From Anaerolineae bacterium (lineage in GTDB: Bacteria > Chloroflexota > Anaerolineae > UBA4142 > SHND01), in NCBI GenBank assembly GCA_022072245.1, contig JAJVIA010000052.1:1-35705 (forward strand): 35,705 bases of DNA, read 5' to 3'. Below, piece after piece: positions 6,583 through 12,863 of this stretch. The position numbers and the translations under genes were made by a program. Below the pieces are notes generated by a model, which saw only the letters and a program-made list of their open reading frames with translations, was not told where the DNA came from and made no database searches. Numbering within the stretch: position 1 is the first letter of the stretch; every line of letters begins with the position of its first letter.

Positions 6583-7968
6583 ATGAACGACTTTCTCCGC
6601 CAAATTCCCCTGTTTTCGGGTTTGGACGATTACGCGCTCGAACGGCTGGTCGCCATGAGCGCGGAAATTTCGCTGCAACCCGGCGAGCTGCTCATCCGCG
6701 AAGGCGAAAACGGCGACACGATGTACATTATCCTCGACGGCAGTTTGCAAATCCGCAAGCGCGCGCGCGACGGCGAGATTGTATTGGCTGAACGCGGCGC
6801 GGGCGAAGTGATTGGCGAAATGTCGGTTCTGGACCAAGCGCCGCGCGTGGCGTCGGTCATTGCCTTGACGCCGGTGCACGCGCTTGCGATTGACCAAGAA
6901 ACGTTCATGGCGCTGCTGGATTGGAGTCCGACGGCGGCGCGCGCGATTTTGCGAACGTTCGCGCAGCGCATTCGTTCCACGCAAGCGGCGCTTCAACAGC
7001 GCGAAAAGATGGCGTCGCTCGGCACGCTCGCCGCGGGCATCGCGCACGAATTGAATAATCCGGCGGCGGCGGTGAAACGCAGCGCCGCGCAATTGGACGA
7101 AGATTTGCGGCGCGTCGAACAATTGACGATGCAATTGGACAACTTGGAGGTGACGCCCGCGCAGCGCGCGGCGTTGAAAAATTTGCGCGCGCAGGTTGAC
7201 CAAAACGCGCAGACCGCGCAAAAACTGGACGCCATTACGCGTTCCGATTACGAGAGCGAAATCCAAGTCTGGTTGGACGCGCATCACATTGCGGAAGCGT
7301 GGGAAGTGGCGCCGCGTTTGGTGGCGTTGGGATTCACGCGCGAAAAATTAGAGACGTGGGACGCGATCTTTGCCGAGCGCTTGCCATTGGTGGTTGAATG
7401 GGCGGCGGCGCGCGGCAGCGGCATCGCGTTACTGGCGGAAATCGCCGACAGCGCGGAACGCATTTCCAACATTGTCAAGGCGGTCAAAGAATATTCCTAT
7501 CTCGACCGGGCGCCGCTCCAAAAAGTGGATGCGCATGAAGGCCTAGAGAACACGCTGATTATTTTGCGTCACAAATGGAAACAAGGCATTACCATTCAGC
7601 GCAACTATCAACGCGATTTGCCAAAACTGGAAGCGTACGCCAGCGACCTCAATCAGGTGTGGACCAATATCATTGACAACGCCATTGACGCGATGCAGGG
7701 ACATGGGGAACTCACGCTCTGCACCTACGCCGAACCGGATCATGTGTGCGTCGAGATTTGCGACAATGGCCCCGGCATTCCGCCCGAAACGCTGCCGCGC
7801 GTATTTGACGCGTTCTTTACGACGAAACCGGTTGGACAAGGCACCGGCTTGGGTTTGCACATTTCCTACAATATCATTGTGTTGAAACATCACGGCCGTC
7901 TGATGGTCGAATCAAAACCCGGTTACACCTGTTTCAAAATTGCCTTGCCCTTTCAACAAACCGCCTAG
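6583..7968 (+). CDS. Cyclic-nucleotide-binding-domain sensor histidine kinase
   Basis: A 461-residue soluble kinase. Residues 1-130 are a cNMP-binding beta-roll with LQPGELLIREGENGDTMYII and the phosphate-binding cassette GEMSVLDQAPRVASV. A short helix leads to the HisKA box GIAHELNNP with H155. A long helical insertion (about 165-300) precedes the ATPase domain: N box NIIDNAIDAM (N366), G1 DNGPGI (394-399), F box FDAFFTTKP and G2 GQGTGLGL (418-425). No membrane segment is present. Its ATG directly abuts the stop of the response-regulator flavoprotein, implying translational coupling and a two-protein signalling unit sensing a nucleotide and/or redox state. The ligand is not determined. Confidence 0.94.
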   Translation: MNDFLRQIPLFSGLDDYALERLVAMSAEISLQPGELLIREGENGDTMYIILDGSLQIRKRARDGEIVLAERGAGEVIGEMSVLDQAPRVASVIALTPVHALAIDQETFMALLDWSPTAARAILRTFAQRIRSTQAALQQREKMASLGTLAAGIAHELNNPAAAVKRSAAQLDEDLRRVEQLTMQLDNLEVTPAQRAALKNLRAQVDQNAQTAQKLDAITRSDYESEIQVWLDAHHIAEAWEVAPRLVALGFTREKLETWDAIFAERLPLVVEWAAARGSGIALLAEIADSAERISNIVKAVKEYSYLDRAPLQKVDAHEGLENTLIILRHKWKQGITIQRNYQRDLPKLEAYASDLNQVWTNIIDNAIDAMQGHGELTLCTYAEPDHVCVEICDNGPGIPPETLPRVFDAFFTTKPVGQGTGLGLHISYNIIVLKHHGRLMVESKPGYTCFKIALPFQQTA

Positions 7969-7971
7969 CGC

Positions 7972-7985
7972 ATGACGCAAGTCAT
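7972..7985. promoter_or_regulatory. Short inverted repeat between kinase and CoA-binding gene
   Basis: ATGAC (7972-7976) and GTCAT (7981-7985) with a GCAA centre, 25 bp before the next start. Short and possibly fortuitous. Confidence 0.2.
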
Positions 7986-8009
7986 TGCCCGGCGCGGTCT
8001 ATCGCCGCC

Positions 8010-8432
8010 ATGTCTCCCGACCAAGTAAAACAGATTTTGCTCGATACAAAAACGATTGCGGTGGTGGGTCTTTCGTCGCGCGCGGGACAGCCCGCGCATG
8101 ATGTGCCAAAATATCTGCAAGCGCACGGCTATCGCATCATTCCGGTCAATCCGCGCGCGACAGAAATTCTTGGCGAGACCGCGTATCCCACCTTGACCGC
8201 GATACCGCGCACAATTTCGATTGAGCTGGTTCAAATGTTTCTCAAACCGGAAGCGATTGCGGCGGCGACAGAGGAAGCGATTGCGCGCGGCGTCAAAGTG
8301 ATTTGGATGCAAGAAGGCGTGCGCGACGAGCTGGCGGCGCAGCGCGCGCGCGCCGCAGGAATCCAAGTCGTGATGGATCGCTGTCTGCGCGCGGCGCATC
8401 GTTTCTTTTTTGCCGAACCCAAAAAAGAATGA
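8010..8432 (+). CDS. CoA-binding (YccU-type) protein
   Basis: A 140-residue Rossmann-fold protein of the CoA_binding family, similar to the N-terminal domain of succinyl-CoA synthetase alpha. It has the nucleotide loop TIAVVGLSSRAGQPAHDV, the strand YRIIPVNPRATEILGE, an IELVQMFLKPEAI strand and the C-terminal VIWMQEGV and VMDRCLRAAHRF segments typical of the family. Members bind CoA, and a role in protein CoA-lation or CoA sensing has been proposed for relatives. It lies 41 bp after the kinase gene on the same strand and may belong to that transcript. No clear ribosome-binding site is visible. Confidence 0.9.
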   Translation: MSPDQVKQILLDTKTIAVVGLSSRAGQPAHDVPKYLQAHGYRIIPVNPRATEILGETAYPTLTAIPRTISIELVQMFLKPEAIAAATEEAIARGVKVIWMQEGVRDELAAQRARAAGIQVVMDRCLRAAHRFFFAEPKKE

Positions 8433-8485
8433 GCAAGTCATTTTGGCGCGCCCTGTTTCCTCAGCGAATGAACGAACGCGCGTTT

Positions 8486-8522
8486 GAAAAAAAACGCCGC
8501 ACCCGTAAAGAGTGCGGCGTTT
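8486..8522 (-). terminator. Intrinsic terminator of the foldase gene
   Basis: An 11-bp stem AAACGCCGCAC (8492-8502) with GTGCGGCGTTT (8512-8522), followed on the minus strand by a T-run (A run 8487-8494 on plus). It may also stop the convergent CoA-binding transcript. Confidence 0.85.
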
Positions 8523-8526
8523 CGCT

Positions 8527-9801
8527 TTATTGCGCGCTGGTCAATTTCTTGATTTCGCTCGGAATGTATTCGGCGCTAAAAAAGCGTTGAATCGCTCCGC
8601 CGGCGGAGGCGCGCGCCTGTTGCAGCCACGCGGTCAACGCGCCCGCGCGTTCCTGTTCCAACGCGGCGGCGTCCAGCGCGTGATTCGCGTCTTTTTCCAA
8701 GACCTTGATGATGTGAACGCCAAACGAAGTGGTAACCGGCGCGCTGACCTGAAGGACAGGCAAACTCCACGCGGCATCTTCGAATTCTTGGACAAATTGA
8801 CCGCGCGCCGCCCAACCCAAATCGCCCTGATTGGTTTTCGCGCTGGGGTCAATCGAAAGTTCTGCCGCGAGTTTGCCAAAATCTTCACCCGCTTTCAAAC
8901 GTTCTTCCACCGCTTGCGCTTCTTCAAAAGTCTTGACCAGAATGTGTTCGACGTGGATTTGTTCGGCGGTGGTCTTGACCTCTCGCGCCAACGCGTCGTT
9001 CAAGCGCTGCCGTAATAAATCCACCGCGATGATTTTGCGATAATCCTCAAAACTGATATTGATTTTGCTGAGGTTGTCTTTGAGTTTCGCCACTTCGGTG
9101 GCATACGCGTCGGGGCCCAAAGGCGTTTGCGTCGGTTCGGGCGTCAGAGTAGGACCTTCGGTCGGCGTCGGCATGAGCGTCGCCGTGAGCGTCGCGGTCG
9201 CCGTCGGCGAAATGGATGGCGTGGCGGTGTGCGTCGCCGTCAACGTCGGCGTCGGCGAAGGACCATCCGTCGGCGTCGCGGTTGGACGTTCATAGCCAAG
9301 ATTCTCATTGATGGACAATTGAATCTCGCGGTCAATGTCGGCGTCGCTCACCGTGATGCCGCGTTTGGCGGCTTCTTGGCGGACAAGTTCGTCGTCAATC
9401 AAATTTTCCAGCGCTTTGCTGGGCGCTTGCTGAAGCGCCTGCGTATATTGCGCCAATTGATTTTGATAGTACTGCACGATGGTCGCCATCGCCGGGTCTT
9501 CGGCGTTAAATTGTTGAAAGGCGTTCTGGATGCTGTTGATTTGCGCGACAATCGTTTGCACGTCAAAGCGCACGCGCGCTTGATACGCGCGCACGGGCAA
9601 GGAAACGCCGTTGACGGTGGCGACAGTCTCATCTTGGACGGCAATGACGGTGCGCCAATAACCGACGGCGAGAATGACGACAATGAGCGCGGCGACGATG
9701 CCCAAGACAATAAAGAGTACGCGCTGCTGCTCTTGGTCGCGCTCGCGCATCCGCGATTGTTTACGCGTTTCGGTCTGGGGAGTTTGATTCTTTTTTGCCA
9801 T
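8527..9801 (-). CDS. Membrane-anchored parvulin-type peptidyl-prolyl isomerase (SurA/PrsA-like)
   Basis: A 424-residue extracytoplasmic foldase. A charged N-terminus is followed by one membrane helix (about 28-48). Residues 52-170 are a SurA/PrsA-type helical N-domain with the usual TVNGVSLPVRAYQARV start and LIDDELVRQEAAKRGITVSDADID. A Thr/Pro-rich linker (172-229) splits the helical domain. The rotamase domain (about 282-373) has IHVEHILVK, FGKLAAELSIDPSAKTNQGDLGW and FGVHIIKVLEK. A helical tail follows. The enzyme would help secreted proteins fold outside the membrane. Its start lies six bases after the U-tract of the rpsR terminator with only GGA as ribosome-binding site, so expression probably depends on read-through. 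Confidence 0.93.
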   Translation of the reverse strand: MAKKNQTPQTETRKQSRMRERDQEQQRVLFIVLGIVAALIVVILAVGYWRTVIAVQDETVATVNGVSLPVRAYQARVRFDVQTIVAQINSIQNAFQQFNAEDPAMATIVQYYQNQLAQYTQALQQAPSKALENLIDDELVRQEAAKRGITVSDADIDREIQLSINENLGYERPTATPTDGPSPTPTLTATHTATPSISPTATATLTATLMPTPTEGPTLTPEPTQTPLGPDAYATEVAKLKDNLSKINISFEDYRKIIAVDLLRQRLNDALAREVKTTAEQIHVEHILVKTFEEAQAVEERLKAGEDFGKLAAELSIDPSAKTNQGDLGWAARGQFVQEFEDAAWSLPVLQVSAPVTTSFGVHIIKVLEKDANHALDAAALEQERAGALTAWLQQARASAGGAIQRFFSAEYIPSEIKKLTSAQ

Positions 9802-9807
9802 AATTCC

Positions 9808-9843
9808 AAAAAAAGGGCATAGACGAACGAACCGCCTATGCCC
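9808..9843 (-). terminator. Intrinsic terminator or attenuator between rpsR and the foldase
   Basis: GGGCATAG (9815-9822) pairs with CTATGCCC (9836-9843); on the minus strand seven T follow (9814-9808). It ends the rpsF-ssb-rpsR transcript and sits immediately upstream of the foldase start codon. Confidence 0.8.
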
Positions 9844-9871
9844 GGATGGTTTCTATTTGCCCGCGGCGGGT

Positions 9872-10228
9872 TCAGGCGTTCATGCCGCGCACGTGTTCGG
9901 GCGCAAACGGCAAGAGCGCCAATTGCCGCGCGCGCTTGATCGCGAGCGATACTTCGCGCTGATGCCGCGCGCAGGTGCCAATTTTACGGCGCGGACGAAT
10001 CTTGCCGCGGTCGGTCAGATAGCGGCGCAGTTGGTCGGCGTTTTTATAATCAACGACTTTGTTTTTGTCTTTGCAATAGACACAGACCCGGCGCTGTTGC
10101 GGCGCAAAACGACGTTGTCCGTCGCGGCCATTGGGGCCGCGGTCGCCGCCACGGTCCGAACGCGGGCCGCGCGGTCCGCCATAGCCGCCGCTGCGGGGCC
10201 CGGAACTGCTGCGTGATTGATTTTCCAT
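9872..10228 (-). CDS. rpsR: 30S ribosomal protein S18
   Basis: A 118-residue S18; bacterial S18 is usually 75-90 residues. The conserved core runs from about residue 40 to 115: CVYCKDKNKVVDYKNADQLRRYLTDRGKIRPRRKIGTCARHQREVSLAIKRARQLALLPF. It carries the paired cysteines of zinc-binding-type S18. The first 40 residues are a Gly/Arg/Ser-rich extension with repeated GGYGG, RGP and RGGDRG motifs, probably disordered and RNA-binding. S18 pairs with S6 in the platform of the small subunit. The only Shine-Dalgarno match, AAGGAG at 10249-10244, is 15 nt from the ATG, an unusually long distance. Third gene of the classical rpsF-ssb-rpsR cluster. Confidence 0.97.
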   Translation of the reverse strand: MENQSRSSSGPRSGGYGGPRGPRSDRGGDRGPNGRDGQRRFAPQQRRVCVYCKDKNKVVDYKNADQLRRYLTDRGKIRPRRKIGTCARHQREVSLAIKRARQLALLPFAPEHVRGMNA

Positions 10229-10278
10229 AATATGCGTTAATTGCTCCTTAAAGCTCGGACAATCTACTGTGAGCGAAT

Positions 10279-10692
10279 TCAGATGGAAGGTTCATCCAAA
10301 CCGGGCGCGCCAATGTCGCCGATGGCGGAATCCATGGCGCCGCCTTCGTCCGGGCGTCCTTTGCGGTCCAAGATATTGACATCGCCGGCGACGACTTCGG
10401 TGCGGTAATGTTTTTGCCCATTGTCGCCTTCCCAGCTGCGCGTTTCCAAACGGCCCTCGACATAGACGAGCGAACCTTTGGTAAGGTATTGGCTGCAAAT
10501 TTCGGCGAGCCGTCCCCATGCGACGACATTGAACCAATCGGTTTCTTCGACGCGTTCGCCTTCGGGTTTGGTGTAGGTGCGCGAAACGGCGACGCTGAAC
10601 GAAGTGACCGGCTTGCCGCTGGGCGTATAGCGCATTTCGGGGTCGCGTCCGAGTCGGCCGATAATCATGACTTTATTGAGACCGCGTGCCAT
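10279..10692 (-). CDS. ssb: Single-stranded DNA-binding protein
   Basis: A 137-residue OB-fold SSB. Signatures include MARGLNKVMIIGRLGRDPEMRYTPSGKPV, the strand FSVAVSRTY, ETDWFNVVAWGRLAEIC, KGSLVYVEGRLETRSW and the YRTEVVAGDVNILDRK end of the OB fold. SSB coats single-stranded DNA during replication and recruits partners through its acidic C-terminal tip. Here the tip reads GLDEPSI, not the usual DDDIPF-like ending, so partner binding may differ. The ATG at 10692 is chosen because GGGAG is six bases upstream; an in-frame TTG at 10698 would touch that site. The start is two bases from the rpsF stop, so translation is probably coupled. Confidence 0.97.
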   Translation of the reverse strand: MARGLNKVMIIGRLGRDPEMRYTPSGKPVTSFSVAVSRTYTKPEGERVEETDWFNVVAWGRLAEICSQYLTKGSLVYVEGRLETRSWEGDNGQKHYRTEVVAGDVNILDRKGRPDEGGAMDSAIGDIGAPGLDEPSI

Positions 10693-10694
10693 GT

Positions 10695-11162
10695 TCAACT
10701 CCCTTCTGCGGATGCAGTTGTCGTCTCAGCCGCAGGCGTTTCTGCGACGGGTTCGGTTGGCGCTTCTGTCGGCGCCGCAGGCGTTTCGGCGGCTGCTTCG
10801 GATGCGGCGGCAGCTTCGGGCGCCGCTTCGGTTTCGACGCGCGCTTCGGGCGCGGGCGCCGGCGTTTGCGGCAAAACAAATTGTTCGACGCGCACAAACA
10901 GATAGCGCAAGACTTGATCGTTCAATTTGAAAGCGCGCTCGATGCCGCGCACGGCGCTGCCGGGCAAGCTCGCATAGAGCGTCGTATAATAGCCGTCTTT
11001 ATTTTTTTGAATGGGATAAGCGAGGCGGCGTCTGCCCCAATCGTGACGGGCGACGATTTCACCGCCGGCGTTTTGGACTTGGCCGGCGATGCGGTCTTGC
11101 GCCGCCGTGAGCGTAGTTTCATCAGCCGGGCGCAAGATAAACGTCAATTCATAGTTTGACAA
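10695..11162 (-). CDS. rpsF: 30S ribosomal protein S6
   Basis: A 155-residue S6; the usual length is about 95-135. The ferredoxin-like core (1-95) has MSNYELTFILRPADE, GRRRLAYPIQKNKDGYYTTLYA and IERAFKLNDQVLRYLFVRVE. Residues from about 98 to the end are an Ala/Pro/Glu/Thr-rich acidic tail with repeated EAAA and ETPAA motifs, probably disordered. The start codon is TTG at 11162, with GGAG six bases upstream. S6 binds S18 in the 30S platform, and in many bacteria the S6:S18 complex represses its own leader. It is the first gene of the minus-strand operon and lies behind a TTGCGC/TATAAT promoter. Confidence 0.97.
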   Translation of the reverse strand: MSNYELTFILRPADETTLTAAQDRIAGQVQNAGGEIVARHDWGRRRLAYPIQKNKDGYYTTLYASLPGSAVRGIERAFKLNDQVLRYLFVRVEQFVLPQTPAPAPEARVETEAAPEAAAASEAAAETPAAPTEAPTEPVAETPAAETTTASAEGS

Positions 11163-11248
11163 GAGGGTCTCCTTCCCCTGGGATAGCGCTGCGCTTGCAC
11201 AAAAACGCGCCCGCGTACTTGAGCGAGGCGCAGAGCGAAAAGGCGTGT

Positions 11249-11265
11249 CGCAAACTTGGTTTGCG
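11249..11265 (-). promoter_or_regulatory. Hairpin in the rpsF leader
   Basis: Perfect 7-bp stem CGCAAAC (11249-11255) with GTTTGCG (11259-11265) in the roughly 125-nt rpsF leader. S6:S18 autoregulatory leaders are known upstream of rpsF, but I cannot show the CCG-bulge signature here. Confidence 0.35.
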
Positions 11266-11293
11266 AATTGAAATTTGGTAACGAACGGGGGCG

Positions 11294-11322
11294 ATTATAG
11301 CGCCAGCGCGGCGCGCGCGCAA
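11294..11322 (-). promoter_or_regulatory. Promoter of the rpsF-ssb-rpsR operon
   Basis: On the minus strand, TTGCGC (11322-11317), 17-bp spacer, TATAAT (11299-11294). Predicted start near 11287. Confidence 0.7.
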
Positions 11323-11373
11323 ATTTTGGCGCGACGGCGCGCCGGCGCCCCAACGCGCCCACAACCTGATTCG

Positions 11374-11388
11374 TGACGCACTGCGTCA
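11374..11388. promoter_or_regulatory. 15-bp palindrome, copy 1
   Basis: TGACGCA-C-TGCGTCA lies just upstream of the -35 box of the TetR promoter. A second copy is at 11480-11494 in the opposite orientation when the flanks (GTGACGCA...TGCGTCATAAA) are compared. Candidate operator for the adjacent TetR-family protein. Confidence 0.55.
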
Positions 11389-11396
11389 TAAATATC

Positions 11397-11425
11397 TTGA
11401 CATCCGTCGCAAGAGGCGCTATACT
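11397..11425 (+). promoter_or_regulatory. Promoter of the TetR/fatty-acid operon
   Basis: TTGACA (11397-11402), 17-bp spacer, TATACT (11420-11425). It is near consensus, and the predicted start near 11432 falls inside the 20-bp operator. Confidence 0.8.
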
Positions 11426-11429
11426 TTTT

Positions 11430-11449
11430 TCTACCGACCGTTAGGTAGA
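11430..11449. promoter_or_regulatory. Operator candidate at the TetR transcription start
   Basis: Inverted repeat TCTACC (11430-11435) and GGTAGA (11444-11449) with centre GACCGTTA. The size and the TACCGACCGnTnGGTA pattern fit TetR-family operators, and the position over the start site fits autorepression. Confidence 0.6.
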
Positions 11450-11479
11450 TAAACGACGGACTTTTTTTTAACGTGTTTA

Positions 11480-11494
11480 TGACGCACTGCGTCA
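11480..11494. promoter_or_regulatory. 15-bp palindrome, copy 2
   Basis: Second copy of TGACGCA-C-TGCGTCA, in the TetR leader 20 bp before the chosen start codon. With copy 1 it brackets the promoter over about 120 bp, which would suit looping or a roadblock. Confidence 0.55.
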
Positions 11495-11514
11495 CAAACG
11501 CCTCAATCGAGACT

Positions 11515-12264
11515 ATGGCGTCTCACACTCAACGACCGAGAACCGCGCGCGCCAATGGCCGCGCGCCCACGCACCCGACGGCGCGCCCGTCACGGCGCAA
11601 TCCGGCGCCGTCCAATGGCGCCGCCGCGCGCGCGCCCGCCCCGGACGCGCCCGATAAACCCTCTGAAATTTTCGCCGCCGCCCTGCGCCTCTTTCAAGCC
11701 AAGGGCTATCACGGCGCATCCATGCAAGACCTCGCCGATGCCGTCGGTATGCAAAAGGCGTCGCTCTATTACTATTTCCGCAGCAAACAAGAACTTTTGA
11801 CGCTGGTGTGCGAACGCGGCGCCGGCGCCTTTACGCAAACGTTAGAAGAAATCGTCGCGTCCGATTTGACCGCCCCCGTCAAACTGCGGCGCGCGATGGA
11901 ATGTCACCTCGTCGCGCTGTGCGAACAATTGGACCTCTTTAGCGTTTTTCTGCGCGAACAAAAATTTCTCGACGAAACGCAAAAAGAAGCGCTGCGCGGC
12001 GAAGGCAAAAAACACGCCGCGCTCTGGGCTGCCATTTTGGAACAGGGCATCGCGTCCGGCGAATTTCGCGCGGTCAATGTGACCGTGACGACCTTGGCGC
12101 TCTTGGGCATGTGCAATTGGTTGTACGAATGGTATTCGCCCGATGGCGCGTTCGCGCCGCGTGAAATTGCCGCGACATTTTCGGAACTCATTTTGACCGG
12201 ATTGACACCGGAAAAATCTAAAATCAAAAAGGGGTACAAACAATCAGGCGTCGGTTCGCAATAG
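11515..12264 (+). CDS. TetR-family transcriptional regulator (FadR/YsiA-like)
   Basis: A 249-residue repressor. The first 47 residues are Pro/Arg/Ala-rich and probably disordered. The DNA-binding domain (about 50-95) has EIFAAALRLFQAKGYHGASMQDLADAVGMQKASLYYYFRSKQELL in family order, helix-turn-helix at ASMQDLADAVGMQKASLYYYF. The C-terminal ligand-binding domain is all-helical with a WLYEWY segment. Upstream ATG 11479 and GTG 11473 are in frame but would translate the second palindrome, so 11515 is preferred. TetR proteins ahead of acyl-CoA ligase, hydratase and dehydrogenase genes commonly sense acyl-CoA and repress beta-oxidation; that is inferred from the neighbours. The start is uncertain because the ribosome-binding site is weak. 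Confidence 0.9.
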   Translation: MASHTQRPRTARANGRAPTHPTARPSRRNPAPSNGAAARAPAPDAPDKPSEIFAAALRLFQAKGYHGASMQDLADAVGMQKASLYYYFRSKQELLTLVCERGAGAFTQTLEEIVASDLTAPVKLRRAMECHLVALCEQLDLFSVFLREQKFLDETQKEALRGEGKKHAALWAAILEQGIASGEFRAVNVTVTTLALLGMCNWLYEWYSPDGAFAPREIAATFSELILTGLTPEKSKIKKGYKQSGVGSQ

Positions 12265-12334
12265 ACCTTTTTTCATCGGCAAACGCCGCCGATGGAGCGC
12301 GGTTCATTGCGCGCTGATTTGTGGAGGAATCAAT

Positions 12335-12766
12335 ATGGCGCTTCTCACAGTGGGTTCGACCGCCCCCGCGTTCAAAGGGATGAATTTATTGGGCGGCGAA
12401 TTTAATTTTGATACGGTCAAAGGCGCGAAAGGCATCGTCATGACCTTTTCGCCCGACCAAATCAATCCCGCCCAAGTTTCGTGGGCGAAAAATTTGTACG
12501 AAAAAAATAAAGCGGACATTGAAATGGTTTCGGTCACGCGCAAAATTCCGAGCGTGACGATGGCGAAAGCGTTTTTGATGCAGCTCGGCATCAAGTTTCC
12601 GGTGGTCTATGACCAGAAACAAGAAGTCTTTGGGTTGTATGGCGTCGAAACGCCGGTTGTAATTTACGGCATCAACAAGGACGGCGTCGTGACTTATGCG
12701 GCGCAGCTCGAAGTCAAAGATTTCAAACAGGCGTCAATCGAAGAAGCGATTGCCAACGCCAAATAA
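12335..12766 (+). CDS. Cysteine-free peroxiredoxin-like (AhpC/TSA fold) protein
   Basis: A 143-residue thioredoxin-fold protein of the redoxin/Tpx type. It begins LTVGSTAPAFKGMNLLGGEFN, the usual peroxiredoxin opening, has the GIVMTFSPDQINPAQVSWAKNLYEKN segment where the peroxidatic Cys should sit, then IKFPVVYDQKQEVFGLYGVETPVVIYGINKDGVVTYA. There is no cysteine in the whole sequence, so thiol peroxidase activity is excluded by sequence. TGGAGG seven bases upstream of the ATG supports the start. It lies between the TetR gene and the acyl-CoA ligase gene in one operon, so a scaffold or binding role in fatty-acid metabolism is possible but unproven. Confidence 0.85.
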   Translation: MALLTVGSTAPAFKGMNLLGGEFNFDTVKGAKGIVMTFSPDQINPAQVSWAKNLYEKNKADIEMVSVTRKIPSVTMAKAFLMQLGIKFPVVYDQKQEVFGLYGVETPVVIYGINKDGVVTYAAQLEVKDFKQASIEEAIANAK

Positions 12767-12782
12767 ATGCAGGATAGAGAGT

Positions 12783-12831
12783 GCAAAGGCACAAGCGTCT
12801 TGCGCGCACCAGCGCGGCGTTTGTGCCTTGC
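12783..12831 (+). promoter_or_regulatory. Intercistronic hairpin before the acyl-CoA ligase gene
   Basis: GGCACAA (12788-12794) pairs with TTGTGCC (12821-12827), extended by GCAA/TTGC on the outside with one bulge. No T-run follows. Probable mRNA-processing or stabilising structure within the operon. Confidence 0.4.
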
Positions 12832-12863
12832 AACCCGGCTTTGCCAAGAGGAGAGAGAGCATC

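Noticed and set aside
9059-9295. Plus-strand frame rich in Val-Gly repeats over the foldase gene
   Set aside because: It is the complement of the Thr/Pro linker codons of the minus-strand foldase; the repeat pattern comes from that linker.
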